DNA from: JACPRB01 sp964468745
GTDB taxonomy: Bacteria; Planctomycetota; MHYJ01; JACPRB01
Assembly: GCA_964468745.1 (NCBI GenBank)
Contig: CAYXVY010000140.1
Span: forward strand, 1 to 64,000
DNA: 64,000 nucleotides
Direction: 5' to 3'
Under the pieces are notes generated by a model, which did not search any database, was not told the DNA's origin, and saw only the letters and a program-made list of their open reading frames with translations. The position numbers and the translations under genes were made by a program. Below, piece by piece: positions 34,218-41,837 of the stretch; position 1 is the first letter of the stretch; each line of letters opens with the position of its first letter.

Positions 34218-34718
34218 ATGAACGCAAACGTAAACAAGAAGGACGGGGGCGAAACGACGCCGAAGGGCGTCCTGCCGCGGCAGGACGATGCACCGGCTTC
34301 CCAGCGCACCACCGTGGCGCGGCACGACGCTGCACCGGAATCCCAGCGCGCCTCCGTGGCGGGGCACGGCATTGCACCGGCTTCCCAGCGCACCACCGTG
34401 ACGCGGCACGACAGCACATCGGCTTCCCAGCGCACTTCCGTGCCGAGTCACGACACTGCATCGGCATCTCGACGCACCTCCATGGCGGGGCATGGCACTG
34501 CATCGGCAACCCGGCGCACTAGCGTGGCGGGGCACGGCGCTGCACTGGCCACCCGGCGCACTTCCGTGCCGCGGCACGACACTGCACCGGCATCCCGATG
34601 CACCTCCGTGACGCGGCAGGACGTCGGGATCGCGATCCTCACCCACTTCGATCGAGGACCTCCTGTGCATCCATCGCTCTCACGCAGTAACGCGACGGGG
34701 AGTGTTTCCCCGTCGTGA
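34218..34718 (+). CDS. Protein of eight 14-residue Ser/Thr-rich repeats
   Basis: 166 aa. After a 24-residue polar start (MNANVNKKDGG) come eight in-frame 14-residue repeats (34290-34625) with consensus APASxRTSVxRHDx; the tail is 31 residues. Position 8 is always Ser or Thr, encoded by ACC, TCC and AGC, which argues that the side chain in this frame is selected. Five units carry RRTS/QRTS-like sites followed by V or M, resembling basophilic kinase sites. No signal peptide or membrane helix. It sits between the sigma factor and a helical protein, with the kinase gene beyond. The minus strand is also open through the array, so the coding direction is an inference. Function unknown. Confidence 0.5.
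   Translation: MNANVNKKDGGETTPKGVLPRQDDAPASQRTTVARHDAAPESQRASVAGHGIAPASQRTTVTRHDSTSASQRTSVPSHDTASASRRTSMAGHGTASATRRTSVAGHGAALATRRTSVPRHDTAPASRCTSVTRQDVGIAILTHFDRGPPVHPSLSRSNATGSVSPS
34290..34625 (+). repeat. Eight tandem 42-bp repeats
   Basis: Units start at 34290, 34332, 34374, 34416, 34458, 34500, 34542 and 34584, all exactly 42 bp, with no spacers. Units 1-3 and 5-7 form closer subgroups. Because 42 is a multiple of 3, no unit gain or loss breaks the frame. Confidence 0.95.
34693..34715 (+). terminator. Perfect 9-bp hairpin at the end of the repeat gene
   Basis: CGACGGGGA (34693-34701), GTGTT loop, TCCCCGTCG (34707-34715), ending one base before the stop codon TGA (34716). No T-run follows. 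Could attenuate read-through into the next gene. Confidence 0.45.
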
Positions 34719-34762
34719 CGGTTCGACGAAATCGAACCCGGTTTTCAATAACAAAACAGATT

Positions 34763-34768
34763 AGGAGA
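34763..34768 (+). promoter_or_regulatory. Shine-Dalgarno AGGAGA of the 34776 gene
   Basis: AGGAGA ends 7 nt before ATG 34776, one of the few classical ribosome-binding sites in the window, and decides this start. Confidence 0.7.
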
Positions 34769-34775
34769 TCTAACC

Positions 34776-35498
34776 ATGTTCATTCCGCAAAACCACAACG
34801 CCAGCCAGCGGCTGGTGGATACGTTCGGTACCTATCTCGCGTCCCGCCTGAAGGCGAACGCCGAGACCCGCAGTCTGTACGAGACCTTCCAGAAGGCGCA
34901 GGAGACGCTCGACGCCTCCAATGCCCTTCAGCGGAAGTCCCGGCGCGGGATGTTGGAGGCTCAGTCCGCGCGTGATCACGCCGCGTTCCTGATGGGGCGC
35001 GTGATCGCCAAGTTCCAGCTCGCCGTGCTCGCGCACGTCGAGAAGGTCCGGACGAGCCCGCTGTACGGCCGTTACTTCAAGGACGGGATGGAAGCGATCG
35101 CGCTCGTCCCGCCGCATCGCCTGGTCGAGAACGTGAAGACGTTCGAACGCGACCTGGCGATGTCCGCGGACGCCGAAGCTCTGCGGTCCTGGGTCCCGGT
35201 GCTCGTTGAAGGCCGGATGACCCTGGAGAAGTCCATGGTCGAGTACTCCGACGCTCGGATCGTGTACACCAACGCGGTGAACGCCGAGGAGACGGAGCGG
35301 CTCCACTGGGTGGAGGCTTACCGCACCGTCGCCGGCGACCTCGTCGGGATCTACCCGGCCGATCGTCGGAAGATCGAGAGCTTCTTCCGGAAGGGTCGCA
35401 AGCCGCGCGGCGGCACGACCCCGACGGAAGCGGCCACCTCCGACGAGACGAAGGTGATCGGTCCGCCGACGGCGGGGGAGACCCGAATCGCCATGTAG
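34776..35498 (+). CDS. Hypothetical helical protein with Thr-rich tail
   Basis: 240 aa, not recognised. Residues 1-205 are almost entirely helical and charged (RLKANAETRSLYETFQKAQE; VLAHVEKVRTSPLYGRYFKD), suggesting a bundle or coiled coil; no membrane helix or signal peptide. The last 35 residues are basic then Thr/Gly/Pro-rich (GGTTPTEAATSDETKVIGPP), a plausible disordered phospho-acceptor tail ending ETRIAM. It lies between the Ser/Thr-repeat protein and the kinase and may be a partner or substrate of the kinase (inference). Strong Shine-Dalgarno at 34763. Confidence 0.6.
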   Translation: MFIPQNHNASQRLVDTFGTYLASRLKANAETRSLYETFQKAQETLDASNALQRKSRRGMLEAQSARDHAAFLMGRVIAKFQLAVLAHVEKVRTSPLYGRYFKDGMEAIALVPPHRLVENVKTFERDLAMSADAEALRSWVPVLVEGRMTLEKSMVEYSDARIVYTNAVNAEETERLHWVEAYRTVAGDLVGIYPADRRKIESFFRKGRKPRGGTTPTEAATSDETKVIGPPTAGETRIAM

Positions 35499-35519
35499 AC
35501 ACCGCACAGTCGCGAGAAC

Positions 35520-35641
35520 GGGGAAGCGGGAAGCGAGAATCGACCCGCGACTCGATCGAAGGGCGATGGGAGACGTCAGGTTGCACGCACCCTCCATCCG
35601 CGCGATCGAACGTTGAGGTCGTGACTCGCTTCCCCTTCCCC
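35520..35641. repeat. GGGAAGCG inverted repeat upstream of the kinase
   Basis: The GGGGAAGCGGGAAGCGAG arm near 35520-35537 is nearly the reverse complement of CTCGCTTCCCCTTCCCC (35625-35641). It fills most of the 251-bp gap before the kinase gene. Confidence 0.5.
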
Positions 35642-35689
35642 GGATCTCCACACCGTTCCCTTTTTCAAACAATTTGATACTCTTCCGAG

Positions 35690-35755
35690 CGGCCTTGCGG
35701 CCTCGCTCACCATGAACGGATTCGACTCGGCCTTGCGGCCTCGCTCACCATGAAC
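35690..35755 (+). repeat. 28-bp direct duplication over the kinase start, creating a 13-codon leader ORF
   Basis: The 28 bases at 35690-35717 (ending CACCATGAAC) are repeated exactly at 35728-35755, 38 bp later. The first ATG (35712) opens MNGFDSALRPRSP, which stops at TGA 35751-35753 and overlaps the kinase ATG 35750 (ATGA). The arrangement would couple kinase translation to the leader. A GATACT -10-like box lies just upstream (about 35676-35681). Confidence 0.7.
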
Positions 35756-37270
35756 TGCCCCGAGTGTAATGCCCCCGACGTCGCCGGCATCTGCTACGCC
35801 TGCGTGATGGGCAAGCCAAAGGAAATGTCCTCTGGCCCGGCTTCGTCGCAGCCGGCGCCCGTCGATCCCGCGAAGGATCTCCCCGCCCTCAAGCGCGGCG
35901 ACAAGATCGGCGGCTGGTATATCCTCTCACTGATCGCTTCGGGCGGTCACGCCGTCGTTTACAAAGTCGAAGCCGCCGGCGTCATCGTCGCGACCAAGAT
36001 GCTGCGACCGTCGATGGCGAAGCGCCCTGAAGTCCTCGCGCGCCTCCAGCGCGAGAAGGAACTGTTGCAGTCCTTCGACCATCCCAACATCGTAAAGGTC
36101 CTCGACAGCGGCAAGGGTCCGCCGCCGTGGTACGCGATGACGCTCGTCAATGGCAAGTCGCTGCGGCAACGGCTCGATGAGGGGCGCGTACCGGCGACCG
36201 AAGCGACGCGCATCGGCGACGCAGTCTGCTCCGTCGTCGAGTACGTCCATTCGAAGGACGTCGTGCATCGCGACCTCAAGCCCGCGAACATCATCCTCGA
36301 CACGCAGGGCCACGTGTGGCTCGTGGACTTCGGCGTCGCGAAGCACAAGTCGGACCTCCCCCCGAAGAACGGCCCGACGGGCGCCGACACGCCGGATCAG
36401 CAGACCGAGGACGGGCAGTTCGTCGGGACGCGCGACTACGCGTCGCCGGAGCAGCTCGCGAACTCTCACCTGGCGGACCAGCGGTCGGACATCTACTCGC
36501 TCGCCCTCATCCTGTACGAGATGCACACGGGGATCCGGCCGCCGACGATCGGCAAGGACGGGCGTCCGGTGCTCACGCAAACGGCGGCGGGGGGGACGCC
36601 GCCCGGGGTGCGCAAACTGAGCGCGCCGTCGAAGGATGCGCCCGTGACGCGGGAGTTCGACGACGCGGTGCTGGAGTCGCTCCTCGTGGATCCCGATCTC
36701 CGCCCGCAGTCCGTGGCGGAGTTGAGGGCGGCGCTCAAGGAGGCGGCGAAGTGGATCTCCTATAAGACGGTCATGGACGAGAAGAAACTCCAGGCGTGGC
36801 AGATCGATCAGGCGCGGGAGTGTCATCCGGTCAAGACCCGCATGTACCGGGGCCGGCTGTTCCTGGATCGAGCCGGTTTCGAGTATGCGCTCCGCGCGTG
36901 GCGGCACAAGGGGTCGCAGCCGGACGCGCAGGGGTCGCAGACGGCGGCGCTAACGACCCTGCTGGCGATCTTCGCGTGCGGCTTCCTGCTGGCGGGGCAC
37001 GCCGCGTGGGACGATCGGGGGTTGAGCGCGGGTCTGTTCGTGTTCGGCCTGGGGCTCGGGATCGCGACGTTCCTATTCCACGCGAAGGCGGACAAGGAGA
37101 TCCGGGAGTCGCAAGGCGGGCTGACGGGGATGGGGTGGGTATGGTTTGGGACGCTGCTGGCGTCGCTCGCGTTGACGGTTGCGCTGCTGTCGGCGATGAC
37201 GCGGGAAAAGCCGAAGGTGAAGACGCCGGGGCCGGCGACGTCAGGCGAAGACGTCCGGCGCGTGCGATGA
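35750..37270 (+). CDS. Hanks-type Ser/Thr protein kinase with N-terminal zinc ribbon and C-terminal membrane helices
   Basis: 506 aa. N-terminal CPEC...CYAC (C3-C6, C15-C18) looks like a small zinc ribbon. The kinase domain spans about 52-330: GGHAVVYKVEA (P-loop), K83 in VATKMLRPS, catalytic VHRDLKPANII (about 172-182), DFGVAKH, and TRDYASPEQLAN (activation/P+1). Three hydrophobic helices (about 400-420, 424-444, 459-480) anchor the C-terminus; there is no large external sensor domain. It is the last gene of the sigma/repeat/helical/kinase group. It may phosphorylate the sigma factor or the Ser/Thr-repeat protein (inference). Confidence 0.88.
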   Translation: MNCPECNAPDVAGICYACVMGKPKEMSSGPASSQPAPVDPAKDLPALKRGDKIGGWYILSLIASGGHAVVYKVEAAGVIVATKMLRPSMAKRPEVLARLQREKELLQSFDHPNIVKVLDSGKGPPPWYAMTLVNGKSLRQRLDEGRVPATEATRIGDAVCSVVEYVHSKDVVHRDLKPANIILDTQGHVWLVDFGVAKHKSDLPPKNGPTGADTPDQQTEDGQFVGTRDYASPEQLANSHLADQRSDIYSLALILYEMHTGIRPPTIGKDGRPVLTQTAAGGTPPGVRKLSAPSKDAPVTREFDDAVLESLLVDPDLRPQSVAELRAALKEAAKWISYKTVMDEKKLQAWQIDQARECHPVKTRMYRGRLFLDRAGFEYALRAWRHKGSQPDAQGSQTAALTTLLAIFACGFLLAGHAAWDDRGLSAGLFVFGLGLGIATFLFHAKADKEIRESQGGLTGMGWVWFGTLLASLALTVALLSAMTREKPKVKTPGPATSGEDVRRVR

Positions 37271-37331
37271 CGGTTCAGGACTTCACCCTGCCACCCTCCG
37301 GCACTCGTCGAGTTGCCGGTGGTGCGCCTCA

Positions 37332-37634
37332 TCATCTGAGCTTGGGGCCGATCCCGCGCACGGCGCTCCACACCGCCAAGACGACGACGCTATCCTTGTG
37401 GATCTTGTAGTAGACGTGATAGCGGCTCGACCGTAGCAGGACTCTGCGAATTCCGGCGACCGTCGGATGCGGATAGGGTCTCCCAGCCCGGGGCGCACCG
37501 CTCAGGAGTGAGAAGGCTGCCGCCAGTTCCTCGGCAAACAGATTGGGGGCAGCGGTCCTTTCGCGACGCCACCAAACATCGATTGTCCGAACCTGCGTTT
37601 CGGCCTCGGGAGCAACGAACACCCGCAGGGTCAT
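37332..37634 (-). CDS. ParE/RelE-type toxin
   Basis: 100 aa with the ParE fold pattern: VFVAPEAETQVRTIDVWWRR (first helix pair), LAAAFSLLSGAPRAGRPYPH, and the C-terminal strands RVLLRSSRYHVYYKI and VVVLAVWSA. ParE members poison gyrase, RelE members cleave mRNA; the sequence resembles ParE more. Start ATG 37634 overlaps the antitoxin stop (ATGA), typical for a toxin-antitoxin operon with antitoxin first. The longer frame upstream to 37703 lies in the antitoxin gene. Confidence 0.8.
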   Translation of the reverse strand: MTLRVFVAPEAETQVRTIDVWWRRERTAAPNLFAEELAAAFSLLSGAPRAGRPYPHPTVAGIRRVLLRSSRYHVYYKIHKDSVVVLAVWSAVRGIGPKLR

Positions 37635-37861
37635 CGACCGAAGCGGAGATCGTTGATCAGGTGGTGCGCGGGGCGAAGTTTGCCCTTCCTGGCCGAGGCC
37701 CACGCCCTCTCAATGGCCCGATCGAGAACCATGCGCTCCCGCTGCGTCAGATCGTCGCCTTCATCGTCCAGGACGAGGTCCAGCGTCGTTCCATCCGGCA
37801 GACTCGTCGGCTCATCAAGATGCAAGCGCCCGTTCTTGACGCGTGCGCGAAGGCTGCCCAT
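37631..37861 (-). CDS. Antitoxin of the ParE-type toxin
   Basis: 76 aa, beginning MGSLRARVKNGRLHLDEPTS and then LPDGTTLDLVLDDEGDDL, a small beta-rich N-terminus of a kind seen in antitoxins next to ParE toxins, followed by one helix (RERMVLDRAIERAWASARKG) that could neutralise the toxin. ATG 37861 is set by a TATACT box 6 nt upstream; GTG 37867 is the alternative. It overlaps the toxin ATG by 3 bases. The N-terminal domain may bind its own promoter, but this is not shown by the sequence. Confidence 0.7.
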   Translation of the reverse strand: MGSLRARVKNGRLHLDEPTSLPDGTTLDLVLDDEGDDLTQRERMVLDRAIERAWASARKGKLRPAHHLINDLRFGR

Positions 37862-37867
37862 GTCCAC

Positions 37868-37873
37868 AGTATA
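37868..37873 (-). promoter_or_regulatory. -10 box (TATACT) of the toxin-antitoxin pair, leaderless
   Basis: TATACT on the minus strand ends 6 nt before ATG 37861. Confidence 0.55.
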
Positions 37874-38033
37874 TCAGGGGCGCTCCACGGTTCCAGTTGC
37901 GGGACCCGCCCGGGGCCGGTGACCTCCGGCGCGGACGCTAACTCGCTCGCATGCGGGGTCCTGCCTGATACTCTGCCGTGCCGGCCGGAGTTGCGTCCCG
38001 GGGCGCCGGCCTCCCCCATCGTCGTGGGTCTCC

Positions 38034-38100
38034 ATGCTCTTCAGCGAGCCGTTCTTCCTCTTCCTGCCCCTCCCTCTCACCCTCGCCGCCGCCGGTGCTG
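38034..38100 (+). pseudogene. Possible 5' remnant of an MBOAT O-acyltransferase gene
   Basis: The frame starts MLFSEPFFLFLPLPLTLAAA, which looks like the first residues of AlgI/MBOAT acyltransferases, then turns into unrelated sequence. In the 343-bp gap 37868-38210 this is the only gene-like trace I can see; the rest holds nothing I recognise. Confidence 0.25.
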
Positions 38101-38210
38101 AGCCCGGCGTCAGGCCGCTGACGGTCCATCCCCGCCGCACGCGCGTCGGATCGCCATTCGCCGTCGCTCCGATGAAACGCGAAGCGCGGCGGCGGCAATC
38201 GGACGCGCGA

Positions 38211-40445
38211 CTACTCCCGTTCGGTGAGCGTGAAGTCGGCCACCCGGAACACCAACTCACGGAGGTCCGCCGGACTCTCCAGCCTCGCGGCGTCGCAGAA
38301 GAAGCGCAGCGTGTGCCGGCCAGGGGGGACGGTCATCTTCAACACGAGCGGCTTGAGCCGCCCGTCGATCTCGAGCTCCTCCGTGATCATGTCGCCTGTC
38401 ACTCGCAGCCGCGCCGGCGCGGGCCGTCCGGTCGCGCACAGCATCGCGAGCTCCACCCCCTTGGGTCGCACGGATGAGTTGATCACGATCAGCTTTCCCT
38501 GCGCGCCGCACCAGCGCCAGCTCTCGACAGCGGGCTCCGTTCGCGGAGCGGAGGCATCCGCGGGAGCCCGTTCCTGCGAATGGAATCCGCTGCGCCAGAG
38601 GATCAGCGGCATGTGTAGCGCCGCCTCTCGTCTTCGATTCCACTCCTCTTCGGTGAACTGCGCCCTGTACTCCGCGCCGAACCTCTCCAGGTCGAAGAAC
38701 GCCAATCGACCGTTGTCGCTGACCATCGGTTCGAGCCGCAGCATCTTCGAAAGACCGGCCTCGAGGTCCCTAGCCTTGTCCGCGAAGGCGGCACGATCGA
38801 GGGTGACGCCGGCAAATCCGGCCAGCGTCACCGTTTTCACCCACGCGTCCATCGGCTGCGCGGCCACGGTCTCGTGCCAGAGGTCGCCTTCCCTGCCGCG
38901 CATCGCGCCGTAGCTCCATCGCAGCGCCCGGGAGTGCATGTAGCCGCGAAGGAGGTCGTAGTCGAGCATGCCGTTCACGGGACTGGATTCCGGGAACGCG
39001 TGGTACGGCAGCTGGTAGATCATCGAACCCTTCGGCACGCGCCCTTCGATCCGTCGAACGAAGTCCGCGTCACCGGCATACGCCCGTGCGGTCGCGACGT
39101 AGGAGGGTATGCACGACGGCGGCGTCATATCGAGGAGGCCCGCGATCAACACCAGGGCCAACCCGGCGTGGACGATGCGGCGACTTCGCGTTCCCGTGCC
39201 GTACCGCCGGCACGCTTCCTGCATCAGCCACACGAGCGCCAGGAGCGCGAAGAACGCGATGAACACGCTGATGCGGTTGTACCCGCGGATGTCCGGAGAA
39301 ATGTAATACGAGAAGACCGCGCCGAGTCCGCCGATGGTGCCGAGGAGGACGGACGCGATATTCAAAATGCCCAGGGAGTCCAGGAGATCCCCCGCGCCCT
39401 CGGGTTTCCGCCGCGCCAGCAGGCGCCCGACCAGGAACAGGAAGCCGCAGCTTCCAAACAGGCCCAGGGCAGCCATGCGGTTCTCCGTGACCAGGGGCGT
39501 GCCGGGTTTGTTGTATCGCGCGCTCAGGGAGGCGAGCCGCGGCACCCTGTGGCCCTGGACGGGGACCAGGAGTTGAATGACTTTCAACCCGTAGATCTCA
39601 GCCCCCTCAGGGCTGCGCTGAACCGCCTCCGTGTTGGCGCCGTGCCGCAGGCGGTAGACCAGGTTCGGACCGATGTTCACCAGGACGCCCACGGAGATCA
39701 CCCCGACAAGAATCGACGCGATGACCAGCGGACGCCATCGCCCGTGCCAAAGCCGCGCAGAGACTCCCGCGACGAGCAGCAGAAAGCAGCCGAAAAACGC
39801 GTAATAGACCGATGCAGAGGACACGAGGATGCAGGTGACGATGGTGACGACGACTTCGAAGGTTCGCAGATCCCTTGTGGACCACCGGGTGCCGTCGCGG
39901 GGAGAGAACTTGTCGAGATGCACCCAGACGATCACCAGGACCATCAGGGGGACGTGACCATACGCGCCCACGTAGAGATGTGCGATGCTTCGGGCGAAAT
40001 GGAACGGGAGGAATGCGTAGAGCAGGCTTCCGACGAGAGATGGGCCGGCTCCGAATCCGAGCCGCCGGCAGACAAACAGGGCCACCAGCGTGGTCAACGG
40101 GTACGTGAGCAGGTAGAAGACGTTGCACACGAGCGCGGGGTCTGAACAGAAGATGGAGATGAGCTTGATGACCAGGTGCCAGAGGTTATGGGCCGCCGGA
40201 TAGTCGTGCGAGTCCTGGCCGAAAGGCGCCCCGAGGAAGTCGTTGTGCAGATACCAGCCGTTGTCGATCGCGCCCTTGATCGCTGCAACGACCGCCATGC
40301 TGTCGCCCCCGGCGTACGACAGCGGGACGTGAAGATCCGCACGCCACAGTTCCATCACGCAGGTGAGGGCCACCAGGGTGATGAGAAGGGCGCCGCCATA
40401 CAGGGCGGCCGTTCGAGCGATCTGTTCCCGCGGCGGACATTGCAT
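38211..40445 (-). CDS. Membrane glycosyltransferase-like protein (GT-C type, YfhO-like)
   Basis: 744 aa. About eleven to thirteen predicted membrane helices in the first 500 residues, beginning AALYGGALLITLVALTCVME. The first external loop has DLHVPLSYAGGDSMAVVAAI with an acidic residue, and LYAFLPFHFARSIAHLYVGA follows, as in GT-C enzymes that use lipid-linked sugars. The last 240 residues are a soluble, probably periplasmic beta-rich domain. Start ATG 40445 is chosen because a TAGGAT box (40464-40459) lies upstream; ATG 40460 would overlap it. The frame is open up to 41633, but that is antisense to the next GT2 gene. Likely modifies or elongates the glycan outside the membrane. Confidence 0.75.
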   Translation of the reverse strand: MQCPPREQIARTAALYGGALLITLVALTCVMELWRADLHVPLSYAGGDSMAVVAAIKGAIDNGWYLHNDFLGAPFGQDSHDYPAAHNLWHLVIKLISIFCSDPALVCNVFYLLTYPLTTLVALFVCRRLGFGAGPSLVGSLLYAFLPFHFARSIAHLYVGAYGHVPLMVLVIVWVHLDKFSPRDGTRWSTRDLRTFEVVVTIVTCILVSSASVYYAFFGCFLLLVAGVSARLWHGRWRPLVIASILVGVISVGVLVNIGPNLVYRLRHGANTEAVQRSPEGAEIYGLKVIQLLVPVQGHRVPRLASLSARYNKPGTPLVTENRMAALGLFGSCGFLFLVGRLLARRKPEGAGDLLDSLGILNIASVLLGTIGGLGAVFSYYISPDIRGYNRISVFIAFFALLALVWLMQEACRRYGTGTRSRRIVHAGLALVLIAGLLDMTPPSCIPSYVATARAYAGDADFVRRIEGRVPKGSMIYQLPYHAFPESSPVNGMLDYDLLRGYMHSRALRWSYGAMRGREGDLWHETVAAQPMDAWVKTVTLAGFAGVTLDRAAFADKARDLEAGLSKMLRLEPMVSDNGRLAFFDLERFGAEYRAQFTEEEWNRRREAALHMPLILWRSGFHSQERAPADASAPRTEPAVESWRWCGAQGKLIVINSSVRPKGVELAMLCATGRPAPARLRVTGDMITEELEIDGRLKPLVLKMTVPPGRHTLRFFCDAARLESPADLRELVFRVADFTLTERE

Positions 40446-40523
40446 GGCTGAATCGGGCATCCTATCACCGTCGCGCACGAGCCGATGCGACTCGATCGCA
40501 GCCCCCGCCGCGCGTCGAAGGTC

Positions 40524-40552
40524 TTGACACCCCGCACGGGCACGGTTACCGT
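40524..40552 (+). promoter_or_regulatory. Consensus-like promoter of the 40581 GT2 gene
   Basis: TTGACA (40524-40529), 17-bp spacer, TACCGT (40547-40552). The -10 ends 28 nt before GTG 40581, so a short leader with a GGGGA ribosome-binding-like string is expected here, unlike most genes of the window. Confidence 0.6.
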
Positions 40553-40580
40553 CACCCCCGCGCACGTGGGGAATGGAATA

Positions 40581-41456
40581 GTGAATCGGCCGTCGGTCGC
40601 CGTCGTTCTCACCTCCTACAACGGCAAAGACGACACGCTGGAGTGCCTGCGCTCCCTGGCTGCCCTCACCTACCCGAACTACTCCGTCATCGTCATGGAC
40701 GACGCCTCCGGCGACCGCACCGCCGACACCGTCGCGCGCGACTTCCCCAGCGTCCGCGTCGTCCACAACCCGAAGAATCTCGGCTATATCCGCAACCTCA
40801 ACCGCGGCGTCATGCTGTCGATGGACGCCGACTACATTCTCATCCTCAACAACGACCTGACGGTCGCGCCTGACCTGATCGACCGACTCGTCGACGTCGC
40901 GGAACGCGACCCCAGGATCGCGCTCTGTGGTCCGGAAATGTATCGCTATCACGAACCCGACACGCTGTGGGCCGCGGGCGGCGACGTTTCGCCTTGGACC
41001 GGGCGTTCCTACCATCACGAGACGAACGGTCTCGCGGGACCCGCCGATGTGGGCTACATCCCGGGCGCGGCCATGCTCGTCCGGCGCGATGCCTTCGAGC
41101 AGATCGGTTTCTTCGAAGCCGCGTACCATGCGTACTTCGAGGAAGTGGACTTCGCGTTCCGTCTGCGCCGCAGGGGCCACCGCGTCGTCTGCGTCCCGGA
41201 CGCGCGCATCTGGCACAAGGTCAGCGCGACGATGACGCGCGTGCTCTCCCCCGAGCAGCGCAAGTTCTACGGCGTGCGCAATCGCCGCTGGGTGCTGCGC
41301 AGCCATGCGTCCCCCTGGAAACGCCCGCTGCTCCACGCCATCGACGCCGTCGCGAGCGCCTTCCACTTCGCGTACACCATGGCGCGCTCCCCCGGCGAGG
41401 CCGGCGCCGTCTTCCGCGGCTACTGCGCCGGGTGGCGGCCAGTCACACCCAGCTGA
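40581..41456 (+). CDS. GT2 family glycosyltransferase (rhamnosyltransferase-like)
   Basis: 291 aa GT-A enzyme: VAVVLTSYNGKDDTLECLRS at the start, VIVMDDASGDRTADTV, the metal site YILILNNDLTVAPDLIDR (about residues 88-105), GAAMLVRRDAFEQIGFFEAA and the acceptor-side YFEEVDFAFRLRRRGHRVVC. The motif set resembles bacterial rhamnosyltransferases such as RfbF, but the donor is not certain. GTG 40581 starts the conserved part; the frame is open to 40485 with non-conserved residues containing the promoter. It is divergent from the GT-C gene and convergent with the next gene. Confidence 0.83.
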   Translation: MNRPSVAVVLTSYNGKDDTLECLRSLAALTYPNYSVIVMDDASGDRTADTVARDFPSVRVVHNPKNLGYIRNLNRGVMLSMDADYILILNNDLTVAPDLIDRLVDVAERDPRIALCGPEMYRYHEPDTLWAAGGDVSPWTGRSYHHETNGLAGPADVGYIPGAAMLVRRDAFEQIGFFEAAYHAYFEEVDFAFRLRRRGHRVVCVPDARIWHKVSATMTRVLSPEQRKFYGVRNRRWVLRSHASPWKRPLLHAIDAVASAFHFAYTMARSPGEAGAVFRGYCAGWRPVTPS

Positions 41457-41539
41457 TCTCTCAGGCCCTTTTAACGCCGAGAGCGCAGACGCGCTGCAGA
41501 AGAGAGCGCAGGTTTGTGGTGGAACGTGGGGCGTGGTCC

Positions 41540-41800
41540 TTCCGGAACTTCCGGACAACCGCTGAGCGCGCAGGGGCAAGCAGAGGGGTTCCGGGCGCTG
41601 AGGTGTCCGCCGCCGTGCGGGCAACGCCCGCACGAGCGGCCACGCAGAAGCCGTTTCCGAAACGCCCAGCCCTTCTTCGGGAGCGTTTCGGAAACGGCTT
41701 CTGCGTGGCCGCGCCCGCGCTACGCGCGGGCCGGCGGACCCGAAAGAAGCTCTCCGCGCCCCAAGCGACTCCTGTCCTCCTCTGCGTTCTCTGCGGTTGT
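41540..41800. repeat. Cruciform dispersed element, copy 2
   Basis: The core is a perfect 28-bp inverted repeat (41638-41665 with 41683-41710, 17-nt loop), between GC hairpins (about 41615-41633 and 41713-41729). Its outer flanks match copy 1 (20236-20485) in reverse orientation, for example GCTCTCCGCGCCCC near 41750, while the loop GCCCTTCTTCG reads in the same orientation as in copy 1. It fills the 381-bp gap between convergent genes; no other feature is seen there. Confidence 0.8.
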
Positions 41801-41837
41801 CCGGCAGGCGAGCGGAGATTTGATGCCCCGCGTGTCT

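Noticed and set aside
34290..34625. CRISPR array
   Set aside because: The 42-bp units are contiguous and diverged, with no spacers and no cas genes near by.
33225..34670. Cys-rich minus-strand frame through the 42-bp repeats and the sigma factor gene
   Set aside because: It is antisense to a clear sigma factor in its second half; it has no ribosome site, and the + frame keeps Ser/Thr by different codons. Kept only as a caveat.
40446..41633. N-terminal extension of the GT-C gene ending at 38211
   Set aside because: Antisense to the GT2 gene at 40581 and through the cruciform element; membrane protein homology begins near 40445.
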